Shown here: piece by piece, positions 6,761 through 13,732 of the stretch | Layout of the letters: the number at the start of each line of letters is the position of its first letter | How positions within the stretch are numbered: position 1 is the first letter of the stretch | Assembly (NCBI GenBank): GCA_937877575.1 | Contig: CALFIZ010000274.1 | Location: 1-13,863 of the forward strand | Reading direction: 5' to 3' | DNA: 13,863 nucleotides | From: an uncultured Marinilabiliales bacterium | Lineage (GTDB): Bacteria > Bacteroidota > Bacteroidia > Bacteroidales > BM520 | Translations under genes and position numbers: made by a program | The notes under the pieces: generated by a model | Databases searched by the model: none | What the model was told of the DNA's origin: nothing | The model's input: only the letters and a program-made list of their open reading frames with translations

Positions 6761-6768
6761 CAAAATTA
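6761..6768 (-). promoter_or_regulatory. Promoter of the ferredoxin gene
   Basis: The minus strand reads TAATTTTG, with TTTC 19 bases further upstream, close to the TTG-N19-21-TAnnTTTG pattern of Bacteroidota promoters. It lies 26 bases before the ATG, consistent with a short leader. Confidence 0.6.
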
Positions 6769-6813
6769 GTTATTTTTCATATATGTGGAAAGATTTTTGA
6801 AAAATAAAGTTTA

Positions 6814-8109
6814 TTAATACCCATATTTATCTTTCCACCTGAATTTCAGAAATTTACGATGATCATTCTCGCGTGGGTTTTCCTGTGGGTTATACAAAAC
6901 AGTGCCGCTGAGCTCTGACGGGAAAAATTCCTGGTCAACAAAATTGCCCTCAAATGCGTGAGCATACTTGTAATCCTTGCCATAACCGATGTCTTTCATC
7001 AACTTTGTAGGGGCATTTCTGAGGTGAAGCGGAACAGGCAGGTTTCCGGTCCGGCGCACCAAGTCCTGAGCAGTGTCGATGGCAACAACGGCAGAATTGC
7101 TCTTAGGTGAACAGGCGAGATAAACAACTGTCTGTGAGAGTATTATCCTTGACTCAGGCCAACCGATTTTCATAACGGCATCGAAGCATGTATTGGCAAG
7201 AAGAAGGGCATTCGGATTGGCGTTGCCTATATCTTCAGATGCGAGTATAAGCATCCTTCGGGCTATAAACTCCGGAGCCTCCCCGCCCTCTATCATGCGT
7301 GCAAGCCAGTAAAGGGCACCGTTAGGGTCACTGCCACGCATTGACTTGATAAATGCCGAGATGATATCATAGTGCATCTCACCATTTTTGTCATACAAGG
7401 CGATATTCTGCTGGATAGTATTGAGCACCAACGAGTCGGTAACCGTTATCTGTTCAAGACCGTCTTCATTGACAGTGGTTTCGCCTGACGACAGTAACTG
7501 AAGCACATTCAGCAGTTTTCGTCCGTCACCGTTGGCTATCGACAGCAGCGCCTCCGTTTCCTCGAATTTCATCACGAGTTTGTATTTGTCCTTCAGATAA
7601 GCAGCCGCCTTGTCCATCAGTTCATTAAGGTCATCATTGGTCAAAGCTTTGAGGATATAGACCTGACAGCGTGAAAGCAGAGGAGAAATCACCTCGAAAG
7701 ACGGATTTTCGGTGGTGGCTCCTATCAAAGTGACTATACCTTTTTCAACTGCACTCAGCAGCGAGTCCTGCTGCGATTTGCTGAAACGGTGTATCTCATC
7801 AATGAAAAGGACGGGATTGTTTTCATATTTGGCATTGTCAAGCACACTGCGGACATCCTTTACGCCTGACTGGACGGCACTGAGCGAGTGGAACGGCCGT
7901 TTGAGGGTGTTGGCGATAATATAAGCAAGTGTCGTCTTCCCCACTCCCGGAGGTCCCCAGAAGATAATGGAAGGCAGCACACCGTTTTCCAAACTCTTGC
8001 GAATGATTGCATTCTCACCGACAAGATGCTTCTGCCCAATGTATTCATCAAGCGTCCTCGGACGCAATTCCTCGGCAAGAGGTATCGTATGCATGTTGTA
8101 ATTCATCAT
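6814..8109 (-). CDS. rarA: Replication-associated recombination protein A (RarA/MgsA), AAA+ ATPase
   Basis: With the start at 8109 the protein has 431 residues, normal for RarA. Motifs in order: PLAEELRPRTLDEYIGQ near the N-terminus, Walker A GPPGVGKTT at about 52-60, Walker B VLFIDEIHRF from about 100, sensor 1 GATTEN at about 130-135 and the SRC arginine-finger region near 147. The C-terminal part (MRGSDPNGALYWLARM, then EDIGNANPNALLLA) is the RarA-specific tetramerisation region. RarA acts at stalled replication forks. The frame stays open to 8157, but a TATTTTTG promoter element at 8135-8142 lies inside that extension, so translation should begin at 8109, 8106 or 8094; the last (MHTIPLAEE) fits homologues equally well. 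No terminator is evident after its stop. Confidence 0.95.
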   Translation of the reverse strand: MMNYNMHTIPLAEELRPRTLDEYIGQKHLVGENAIIRKSLENGVLPSIIFWGPPGVGKTTLAYIIANTLKRPFHSLSAVQSGVKDVRSVLDNAKYENNPVLFIDEIHRFSKSQQDSLLSAVEKGIVTLIGATTENPSFEVISPLLSRCQVYILKALTNDDLNELMDKAAAYLKDKYKLVMKFEETEALLSIANGDGRKLLNVLQLLSSGETTVNEDGLEQITVTDSLVLNTIQQNIALYDKNGEMHYDIISAFIKSMRGSDPNGALYWLARMIEGGEAPEFIARRMLILASEDIGNANPNALLLANTCFDAVMKIGWPESRIILSQTVVYLACSPKSNSAVVAIDTAQDLVRRTGNLPVPLHLRNAPTKLMKDIGYGKDYKYAHAFEGNFVDQEFFPSELSGTVLYNPQENPRENDHRKFLKFRWKDKYGY

Positions 8110-8134
8110 GTTATGCTTTTCCAAGTTTAGTTTA

Positions 8135-8142
8135 CAAAAATA
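8135..8142 (-). promoter_or_regulatory. -7 promoter element for rarA
   Basis: The minus strand reads TATTTTTG, matching TAnnTTTG, 25 bases upstream of the ATG at 8109. It rules out the most upstream in-frame ATG at 8157. Confidence 0.55.
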
Positions 8143-8172
8143 GTACAATTTAATCAATTTGAAACCGACATC

Positions 8173-8210
8173 TTGTCAGATACATCATCCTTAAATACGC
8201 CATTTTGTCA
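8173..8210 (+). promoter_or_regulatory. Possible activator sites upstream of the hsp20 sigma-54 promoter
   Basis: TTGTCA occurs at 8173-8178 and again at 8205-8210, 32 bases apart, about three helical turns. They sit about 12 to 50 bases upstream of the sigma-54 -24 box. Enhancer-binding proteins usually bind repeated upstream sites, though often farther away. A six-base repeat can arise by chance. Confidence 0.3.
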
Positions 8211-8221
8211 TAAAAATACCG

Positions 8222-8238
8222 TTGGCACAGAAGTTGCC
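8222..8238 (+). promoter_or_regulatory. Sigma-54 (RpoN) -24/-12 promoter of hsp20
   Basis: The sequence TTGGCAC-AGAAG-TTGCC matches the sigma-54 consensus TGGCAC-N5-TTGC exactly, with the GG and GC dinucleotides separated by the required 10 bases. It is on the correct strand, 69 bases before the hsp20 ATG. Transcription would start near 8249, giving a leader of about 60 bases. No TAnnTTTG element was seen between here and the gene. Confidence 0.75.
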
Positions 8239-8254
8239 AAAAAGAAAAATGAAA

Positions 8255-8273
8255 CCGGCAGAGGTCCGGCAGA
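8255..8273 (+). repeat. Direct repeat CCGGCAGA in the hsp20 leader
   Basis: CCGGCAGA occurs at 8255-8262 and 8266-8273, spaced 11 bases start to start (about one helical turn), just after the predicted transcription start. It is a local G/C-rich island in an A/T-rich leader. It could be a protein site or part of an RNA structure; function unknown. Confidence 0.4.
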
Positions 8274-8307
8274 ACAAATGAATTATTAATCTAAAAAAAT
8301 AAACATC

Positions 8308-8736
8308 ATGAAACTCGTAAAATTCAATGAACCCGTAACGTTCTCAAACTTACTTGACAATTTCTTCACCAACAGTTTTGAACCTATAGTTGAACCGAAG
8401 AAATGGACCATACCGGCAGTCAATGTCACAGACAACGAAAAGAATTATGAAATTGAACTGGCTGTTCCGGGCATGAAAAAGGAAGATTTCAACATCGACC
8501 TTGAAGACGACCTTCTCACAATCTCATGCAGCAAGAGCGAAGAGAAGTGCGATGACAAGAAGAACTACACAAGACAGGAATTCTGCTATTACAACTTCTC
8601 AAGGTCATTCAATCTTACAGATGACATTGACAGGGAAGGCATAGACGCCAAATATGAAAACGGTGTCTTGGACATCATCCTGCCGAAGAAAGACCTCAAG
8701 ATTTCAAAGGCAACGAAAAAGATTGACATCAAATAA
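8308..8736 (+). CDS. Small heat shock protein (Hsp20/alpha-crystallin family)
   Basis: This 142-residue protein has an N-terminal arm of about 34 residues, an alpha-crystallin domain at about 35-128, and a short tail ending KKIDIK, in which I139-x-I141 could be the oligomer-contact IxI motif. Diagnostic segments are LAVPGMKKEDFNIDLEDDLL at about 51-70 and the conserved AKYENGVLDIILPKK at about 114-128. Such proteins are ATP-independent holdases that bind unfolding proteins in the cytoplasm as large oligomers. Three cysteines (C74, C81, C93) lie in the core domain, which may make it redox responsive; that is inference. The upstream region has an apparent sigma-54 promoter rather than the vegetative type seen for most genes here. 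It ends at a strong bidirectional terminator shared with the convergent zinc-ribbon gene. Confidence 0.95.
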   Translation: MKLVKFNEPVTFSNLLDNFFTNSFEPIVEPKKWTIPAVNVTDNEKNYEIELAVPGMKKEDFNIDLEDDLLTISCSKSEEKCDDKKNYTRQEFCYYNFSRSFNLTDDIDREGIDAKYENGVLDIILPKKDLKISKATKKIDIK

Positions 8737-8767
8737 AAAAAAGGAGCCTTGAAAGCTCCTTTTTTTT
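8735..8767. terminator. Strong bidirectional intrinsic terminator between hsp20 and the zinc-ribbon gene
   Basis: GGAGC at 8743-8747 pairs with GCTCC at 8755-8759 around a 7-base loop. An eight-A run (8735-8742) on the left faces an eight-T run (8760-8767) on the right, so a U tract follows the stem on either strand. Both convergent genes stop within or next to it. Confidence 0.92.
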
Positions 8768-9884
8768 ATTCGATTACGCCAACTTCGTCTTTAACCCTGT
8801 TGGCCATTTCATCGTCAACCAGGATTCTGCCGCAGAATTCGCAGACGATGATTTTTTTGCGCATTTTTATATCCAATTGGCGCTGTGGCGGAATCTTATT
8901 GAAACATCCTGCGCAAGCATCACGTTCAACCTGAACGACGGCGAGGCCGTTCCTGACGCTCTTTCTGATTCTTTCATAAGCATTCAGCAGCCTGTCCTCA
9001 ATATATTTCTCACATTCCTTTGACGTTTCAACGAGTTTCTTCTCCTCATTTTCAGTTTCCTTGATTATTCCGTCAAGTTCTCCCTTCTTCACGGAAAGAA
9101 CGTCTTTCCTGTCGGCAAGATCATTGGTGGAAACTTCTATATTACCGTTCAAATGCTCAATTTTGGCTGTTGCTTCCCTTATTTTCTTATCGCAGAGTAC
9201 TATCTCAAGTTCCTGAAATTGAATTTCCTTGGTAAGTGAATCATATTCACGGTTGTTACGGACATTATTTCTTTGTTCGTCATATTTTTTGATAAGTTCC
9301 TGGGAATTCGACTTCTTTATCTCCTGTTCCTTGATGAAAGTCTGGTCGGACTTGATTTCAGCCTTATAGTTTGAAATACGTGTTTCAAGTCCGGCTATCT
9401 CATCCTCCAAATCCTGTACTTCGAGAGGAAGTTCACCTCTTACGATTCTGATTTCATCTATTTTGGAATCTATAACCTGGAGTTTGAAAAGAGATTCAAG
9501 TTTCTTCTCTATCGACACATCACTTTCAGTAACGACCGAATGGGAATGGCCTGAGTTGTCGATAACAACTGCTTCACCCATAATAACCTGATTCTCATTC
9601 GCTTCTTCCTCGGCCTTGTCTGACTTTTTGCTTCTTGTCCTCTTGACAGGCTTTTCAGAAGCCTGTTCAGCCTCAGCATCTTTCACCTTAGAAGCAGATT
9701 TAGTCCTTGAGGATGCGGATTTTTTCTTTGCATCAGCAGTTTCTTCCGCCGCAGGGTTTTCCTCAGGTTCAATTTCTTTGGTTTTTGCAGTCTTTTTTAC
9801 TGTTCTCTTTTTAGGGGTCTCCTCCTGCGCCCCAGTCTCAGTAGTGTTTTCTATTTGATCCTCAGATTTTTTACTCTTTGCCAT
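8766..9884 (-). CDS. Coiled-coil C4-type zinc-ribbon protein with charged N-terminal extension
   Basis: This 372-residue protein has three parts. Residues 1 to about 120 are low complexity, rich in Lys, Glu, Ala, Ser and Thr, with basic patches such as KKRTVKKTAKTK and KPVKRTRSKKSDK, probably disordered. Residues of about 125-310 form a long coiled-coil hairpin, starting LESLFKLQVIDSKIDEI. The end is a C4 zinc ribbon with C324, C327 (CAGC) and C348, C351 (CEFC). Hairpin plus ribbon is the zf-RING_7/CT398-like family (PF02591 type), present in many bacteria; its function is not well defined, and nucleic-acid or protein scaffolding has been proposed. Bacteroidota relatives are usually near 250 residues, so the extension is unusual. 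The gene is monocistronic, with a TAATTTTG element 22 bases upstream. Its stop codon overlaps the T run of the shared terminator. Confidence 0.87.
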   Translation of the reverse strand: MAKSKKSEDQIENTTETGAQEETPKKRTVKKTAKTKEIEPEENPAAEETADAKKKSASSRTKSASKVKDAEAEQASEKPVKRTRSKKSDKAEEEANENQVIMGEAVVIDNSGHSHSVVTESDVSIEKKLESLFKLQVIDSKIDEIRIVRGELPLEVQDLEDEIAGLETRISNYKAEIKSDQTFIKEQEIKKSNSQELIKKYDEQRNNVRNNREYDSLTKEIQFQELEIVLCDKKIREATAKIEHLNGNIEVSTNDLADRKDVLSVKKGELDGIIKETENEEKKLVETSKECEKYIEDRLLNAYERIRKSVRNGLAVVQVERDACAGCFNKIPPQRQLDIKMRKKIIVCEFCGRILVDDEMANRVKDEVGVIE

Positions 9885-9906
9885 AATACATGTATTCTAA
9901 ATTTTG

Positions 9907-9914
9907 CAAAATTA
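9907..9914 (-). promoter_or_regulatory. -7 promoter element for the zinc-ribbon gene
   Basis: The minus strand reads TAATTTTG, 22 bases upstream of the ATG at 9884. A clear -33 TTG at normal spacing was not found. Confidence 0.5.
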
Positions 9915-9986
9915 ATTTATTTTTCCGAATTACACGCTTTTGCCATCAACATTTATCTCCTTTACAAATAAATTTCAAGCAAAAAA

Positions 9987-10016
9987 TTGAAAATTAAAAT
10001 AATAAGTTTAACTTTG
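9987..10016 (+). promoter_or_regulatory. Promoter of lpxK
   Basis: TTG at 9987-9989, exactly 19 bases, then TAACTTTG at 10009-10016 give a full Bacteroidota -33/-7 promoter. It ends 16 bases before the lpxK ATG at 10033. Confidence 0.75.
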
Positions 10017-10032
10017 CAACAAATTAGCAGTC

Positions 10033-11100
10033 ATGGCTGACACAAAATTATATCTTTTTCCTTTATCTTTGCTCTATGGGGCGGGAATCCGCATTAGGAA
10101 TTTCGCCTACAAAGTGGGTATTTGCAAGGAAATAAGCTTTGACAATGTAGCTGTAATCGGTGTAGGCAACCTGTCTGTGGGCGGAAACGGGAAGACTCCC
10201 ATGGTCGAATATTTGGTGGAACATTTTTCCGACAAATACAAAACCGCAATTTTAAGCAGAGGATACGGACGCAAGACCAAAGGATTCAGAGTCTGTAAAA
10301 CCACCGACACTTATAGGGAAATAGGTGACGAACCTCTGCAATATGTGTGCAAGTACTCGAATGTTCATGTCGCAGTTCATGAAAACAGGATTCACGGCAT
10401 CAACAATATAATGCAACAATTTCCTGACACCCAGCTGATTATACTTGATGACTCCTTCCAACACAGAAGGGTAAAACCTGCGCTCAACATACTGATGACA
10501 AACTTTTATCATCCGTACAACAATGATTTTCTTCTTCCTGCAGGAACGCTTAGAGAACACATATCCAACTCCAACCGCGCTGATATAATAGTTGTCACAA
10601 ACTGCGACAAGGTAATGTCACCTATTCTTGCAAGAGACTTGCGCAATTCATTGAAAGTTACTGAAAGTCAAGATCTTCTATTCTCACATATCAAATACAG
10701 CGACATCGTGCCAGTTCCCAACAGTTTGGCTGAAAGCACACCGCAGGTTATCGACAAGAAATACTGTACCGCAATAGTATTTTCAGGAGTCGCACAGAGC
10801 TACCCCTTTGTCCACAAAGCAAAAGACCTCTTCAACGACATTGACGTGCTTGAATTTAAAGACCATTACGAATATACCGTGAATGACCTGAAGAAAATCA
10901 AGAAGATGTATGACGACAACTACGGCAACAAAAAGTTCATACTGACCACAGAGAAGGATATGAGACGTTTGCAAACACCTGAACTTCTGCCGATAATAAA
11001 GACCATGCAGCTTTATTACCTGCCCATAAAGCCCGAATTCAGTTTCGATGGGGACAAGATAATCGAAAAGAGGATAGGCGAATTAATCGCTAATCACTAA
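10033..11100 (+). CDS. lpxK: Tetraacyldisaccharide 4'-kinase
   Basis: This 355-residue protein matches LpxK, the P-loop kinase that phosphorylates the 4' position of the lipid A disaccharide at the inner face of the cytoplasmic membrane. Motifs: GNLSVGGNGKTP at 45-56 (Walker A variant with GGNGKT), LSRGYGR at 74-80, LDDSFQHRR at 138-146 holding the acidic catalytic pair, and LLPAGTLRE at 167-175. A hydrophobic N-terminal stretch (LYLFPLSLLYGAGI) fits membrane association. The length is normal for Bacteroidota. Its TAA stop overlaps the TAG of a convergent small exported-protein gene, with no terminator between. lpxH, which acts earlier in the same pathway, lies 593 bases downstream on the same strand but has its own promoter. 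Confidence 0.95.
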   Translation: MADTKLYLFPLSLLYGAGIRIRNFAYKVGICKEISFDNVAVIGVGNLSVGGNGKTPMVEYLVEHFSDKYKTAILSRGYGRKTKGFRVCKTTDTYREIGDEPLQYVCKYSNVHVAVHENRIHGINNIMQQFPDTQLIILDDSFQHRRVKPALNILMTNFYHPYNNDFLLPAGTLREHISNSNRADIIVVTNCDKVMSPILARDLRNSLKVTESQDLLFSHIKYSDIVPVPNSLAESTPQVIDKKYCTAIVFSGVAQSYPFVHKAKDLFNDIDVLEFKDHYEYTVNDLKKIKKMYDDNYGNKKFILTTEKDMRRLQTPELLPIIKTMQLYYLPIKPEFSFDGDKIIEKRIGELIANH

Positions 11101-11594
11101 GGCACAAGCACTTCCCAAGTATATTTGTCCGGTTTGTCAAGGTGATATCTCCTATAATTAAAAGGAATGGCCGCTGCCGATGCCGCCGCAACAGAACCGG
11201 CGATTATGAACCCTGACTTCGAACTGTAACCGGTACCGGAAATAAGATTGTTAAGCTCTGTCAGCCCTACATATCCCAAACCGGCAATAATACCCACCTC
11301 CTCAACTCTTATAAGCATATTGCGAGGAACGAAAACAGTCTTGATTTTTGCAAGTTCCACCTCTTCATCATAATTGATGATGATGGTTTCCTCATTGATG
11401 ACGGTTATCTTTCCTGAGGTTTTTCTTACATATCCGTTATTGTCGAAATAGGTGAATTTAATATTGCTGCCTGCATAATAAAGCGCCATCTTCTTGTTTC
11501 CGAATTTCCTCACCAACAGCGCATTCTGTGAAAAAGAACTGACACAGGAGAGAAAAAAAAAGACAGTCAGAATTATACGCAAAAATGTTTTCAT
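11097..11594 (-). CDS. Small exported or membrane-associated protein of unknown function
   Basis: I do not recognise this family. From MKTFLRIIL it is 165 residues; an in-frame ATG two codons upstream at 11600 is also possible. Residues 4-20 are a strongly hydrophobic signal-peptide core ending in a Ser-rich region with FSQ at about 21-23, a plausible signal peptidase I cleavage context. A beta-strand-rich middle follows (KFTYFDNNGYVRKTSGKI, then TIIINYDEEVEL). A glycine/alanine-rich hydrophobic stretch at about 100-145 could be one or two membrane segments. It ends in a Tyr/Lys-rich tail. The protein is thus probably periplasmic or envelope-associated. It lies between lpxK and lpxH on the opposite strand, its stop overlaps the lpxK stop, and its promoter faces that of lpxH. 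Context suggests an envelope role, but none can be assigned. Confidence 0.75.
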   Translation of the reverse strand: MKTFLRIILTVFFFLSCVSSFSQNALLVRKFGNKKMALYYAGSNIKFTYFDNNGYVRKTSGKITVINEETIIINYDEEVELAKIKTVFVPRNMLIRVEEVGIIAGLGYVGLTELNNLISGTGYSSKSGFIIAGSVAAASAAAIPFNYRRYHLDKPDKYTWEVLVP

Positions 11595-11614
11595 CACCAT
11601 AAAAATTCAGTCCC

Positions 11615-11622
11615 CAAAGATA
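11615..11622 (-). promoter_or_regulatory. -7 promoter element for the small exported-protein gene
   Basis: The minus strand reads TATCTTTG, a canonical TAnnTTTG element, 20 bases upstream of the ATG at 11594 and 14 from the ATG at 11600. The short leader favours the downstream start. Confidence 0.6.
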
Positions 11623-11660
11623 ATACATTTTTTATAATGGATTATTAAGAAAAAATATTC

Positions 11661-11668
11661 TATCTTTG
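11661..11668 (+). promoter_or_regulatory. -7 promoter element for the lpxH-pncB operon
   Basis: TATCTTTG ends 25 bases before the lpxH ATG. It lies 38 bases from the diverging element of the small exported-protein gene, so the two promoters are back to back. Confidence 0.6.
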
Positions 11669-11693
11669 TGCCTCAAAACTTTAGATTGCTTTA

Positions 11694-12455
11694 ATGGGCT
11701 TATCGAAAGACAAATATTATTTCGCATCTGACTTTCACTTCGGAATTCCTGACGACAAGACGTCATTGGAACGCGAACGACTGATTATTGAATGGCTGGA
11801 CGACATCAAGGCAGATGCCAAGGAAATATACATCTTAGGTGACGTGTTCGATTTCTGGTTTGAATATTCAAAAGTTGTTCCCAAAGGATTCATAAGGATT
11901 CTTGGAAAAATGATTGAAATAATAGAAGGCGGAACACCCATTCACTTGTTCAAAGGAAATCATGATTTATGGGCCTTCGGCTACCTTGAAAAGGAAATCG
12001 GCCTGACATGCCACAGCAAACCTGAGACTATCATGTTGAATGACAAGAAAATACATCTTGGTCATGGTGACGGGCTCGGTCCTGACGACGTGGTTTACAA
12101 ACTTCTGCTGAGATTCTTCAGGGGACCCGTAAACCAGCTACTGTTCCGCTGGATTCATCCTGATCTGGGAATCCGGATAGGTCTTATGTTTTCCAAAAAG
12201 CACAGGTATATCAAACGGCACCAGTCGGGCAAGGATGACAATATCGTCATTAAAAACGAACTGCTGTACAAATACGCCTCCTCTTATCTGAAAAAAGACG
12301 ACAGCATAGACTATTTCATATTCGGGCACAGACACATCCCCATAGACACCGGCATCGGAAACAGCCGGCTCGTCATATTGGGTGACTGGATGATTCACAA
12401 CACCTACGGAGTACTTGACAGCGACGGTAATTTCCAACTTAAAAAATACAAATAA
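11694..12455 (+). CDS. lpxH: UDP-2,3-diacylglucosamine diphosphatase
   Basis: This 253-residue calcineurin-type metallophosphoesterase has all the LpxH motifs: SDFHFG with D13 and H15, GDVFDFW with D50, KGNHD with N89 and H90, LGHGDG with H124, and FGHRH with H212 and H214. LpxH cleaves UDP-2,3-diacylglucosamine to lipid X and UMP at the inner membrane, the fourth step of lipid A synthesis. The middle helical insertion (VYKLLLRFFRGPVNQLLFRW) is the membrane-facing cap typical of the family. The start at 11694 sits at normal distance from a TATCTTTG promoter element and puts the first metal motif at residue 13. The nicotinate phosphoribosyltransferase gene follows after 12 bases, suggesting co-transcription. 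Confidence 0.95.
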   Translation: MGLSKDKYYFASDFHFGIPDDKTSLERERLIIEWLDDIKADAKEIYILGDVFDFWFEYSKVVPKGFIRILGKMIEIIEGGTPIHLFKGNHDLWAFGYLEKEIGLTCHSKPETIMLNDKKIHLGHGDGLGPDDVVYKLLLRFFRGPVNQLLFRWIHPDLGIRIGLMFSKKHRYIKRHQSGKDDNIVIKNELLYKYASSYLKKDDSIDYFIFGHRHIPIDTGIGNSRLVILGDWMIHNTYGVLDSDGNFQLKKYK

Positions 12456-12467
12456 AATTCAACAAAC

Positions 12468-13352
12468 ATGATAAAATCAATTTTAGACAACGACTTTTAC
12501 AAATTTACGATGCAGAAAGCAGCGATAAATTTATTCCCGAGGGCAATAGTCCGCTACCAATTCACCAACAGAGGCGGCACAAAGTTCCCGGACGGATTCG
12601 ACAAACTGTTAAAAGAGCAGATTGACGAAATGAGAAAACTGAAACTGACAAAGGAAGAGAAAGACTTCATACTGAGAAGATGCTACTTCCTCGATCCGGC
12701 ATATATCGACTTCCTTGCAGGATACAGATTTGACCCGAGCGAAGTTTCAATCAAGCTGCAAGACGGCGATCTGTCAATATCAATCGAAGGCCCGTGGTTT
12801 AGGACTATTCTGTGGGAGGTTCCTCTGCTCGCATTGGTTTCGGAATTGTACTTTCAGGTGGCAAAAATCCCGAAATACCCGGATGAGAAAATCAGACAAA
12901 TTGCTGAAGAAAAGATGAATTTATATGACTCATTAGGCATTAAGGTTTCAGACTTCGGAACAAGAAGACGTTATTCCTATTATAATCAGGACATTATCAT
13001 TGACACTTTGACAAAGCACAGCGACAAGTCGTTTGTCGGCACATCAAATGTACATTTTGCCCAGAAATACAATACAACCCCGATAGGCACACAGGCTCAC
13101 GAATGGTTTATGTTCCATGCAGCGAAATACGGCTTCAAAATGGCCAACAAAATAGCGCTGGAACACTGGATTGACATATACAGGGGAGATTTGGGAATTG
13201 CCCTGTCGGACACTTTCACGACAGACCTGTTCTTCAGATTCTTCGACACCAAATTCGCAAAACTGTTCGACGGAGTTAGACACGACTCAGGGGAGCCGCT
13301 TGTATTTGCAGAAAAAGCCATCAACCATTACAAAAAACTTGGAATCGACCCT
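12468..13352 (+). CDS. pncB: Nicotinate phosphoribosyltransferase, C-terminally truncated
   Basis: About 295 residues match the start of PncB, the enzyme joining nicotinate to PRPP in the Preiss-Handler route to NAD. Seen: LDNDFYKFTMQ at about 6-16, RYQFTNRGG, EVPLLALVSELY at about 117-128, DFGTRRR and GTSNVHFA, the region holding the autophosphorylated His and PRPP contacts, then GTQAHEWFM and DGVRHDSGEP. The usual length is about 390 residues. After the conserved KKLGIDP (P codon 13350-13352) homologues continue into a conserved phosphoribosyl-binding segment, but here the frame reads FLIISIIK and stops at 13377-13379, coinciding with a sharp drop in G/C. Thus the last quarter of the gene is missing, including conserved active-site parts. 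The protein as encoded is unlikely to work, and truncation by a chimeric join is more likely than gene decay. Confidence 0.9.
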
Positions 13353-13358
13353 TTCTTG
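13350..13358. other. Probable chimeric junction truncating pncB
   Basis: Conserved PncB sequence ends at the Pro codon 13350-13352. From about 13353 onward base composition falls to roughly 12-17% G+C in sampled 60-base blocks and the protein-level match disappears. A different reading frame becomes open at the same point and continues for 126 codons. Confidence 0.75.
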
Positions 13359-13732
13359 ATAATTTCAATAATAAAATAAAAGATATATATAAGGATTCAA
13401 AATACTTAAATCAATTACAGGTGTCAAAAACAAATCTTGAATTTAACAGAATATTTTTTCAAAAGACTTTAAAAGAAATATTTACAGATAATATTACTTC
13501 AAAATGGAAAATTAAAGGAAAAGAACATAATAAAAGGATAATTAATAATTTATTAAATGAAGAAGATGAAACAAAACGAATAATATTTGAAAAAATTTTA
13601 AATTCAACATTTTTAGATTTATTGAAATATTTAAGAGGAAGAAAAGAAGGTTTGGAATATTTCAAAGGATTAAAATTTGATGAATTAATGTGGTCGAAAA
13701 TAATAAAAGATGAAAAACACCTAATTATTTAA
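13352..13732 (+). CDS. AT-rich ORF fragment of unknown function, probably 5'-truncated and foreign
   Basis: The frame is open from the junction at about 13352 to the stop at 13730-13732, encoding about 126 residues. There is no ATG; a GTG at 13421 would give 103 residues, but the open frame upstream has the same character, so the true start is probably lost. The sequence is rich in Lys, Asn, Ile, Leu and Glu, with clustered charged helices. Recognisable stretches include KTLKEIFTDNITSKWKIK, NKRIINNLLNEEDETKRI and TFLDLLKYLRGRKE. I do not recognise a named family with confidence. Base use (17% G+C at 13441-13500) is wholly unlike the rest of the window and suggests an AT-rich genome, possibly a eukaryotic microbe or a very low-GC bacterium. 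That is inference from composition and style. Confidence 0.5.
   Translation, partial: FLDNFNNKIKDIYKDSKYLNQLQVSKTNLEFNRIFFQKTLKEIFTDNITSKWKIKGKEHNKRIINNLLNEEDETKRIIFEKILNSTFLDLLKYLRGRKEGLEYFKGLKFDELMWSKIIKDEKHLII

Noticed and set aside
8110..8157. Upstream 16-residue extension of RarA (MIKLYYFCKL...)
   Set aside because: A TATTTTTG promoter element lies within it, and RarA homologues begin near PLAEELRP.
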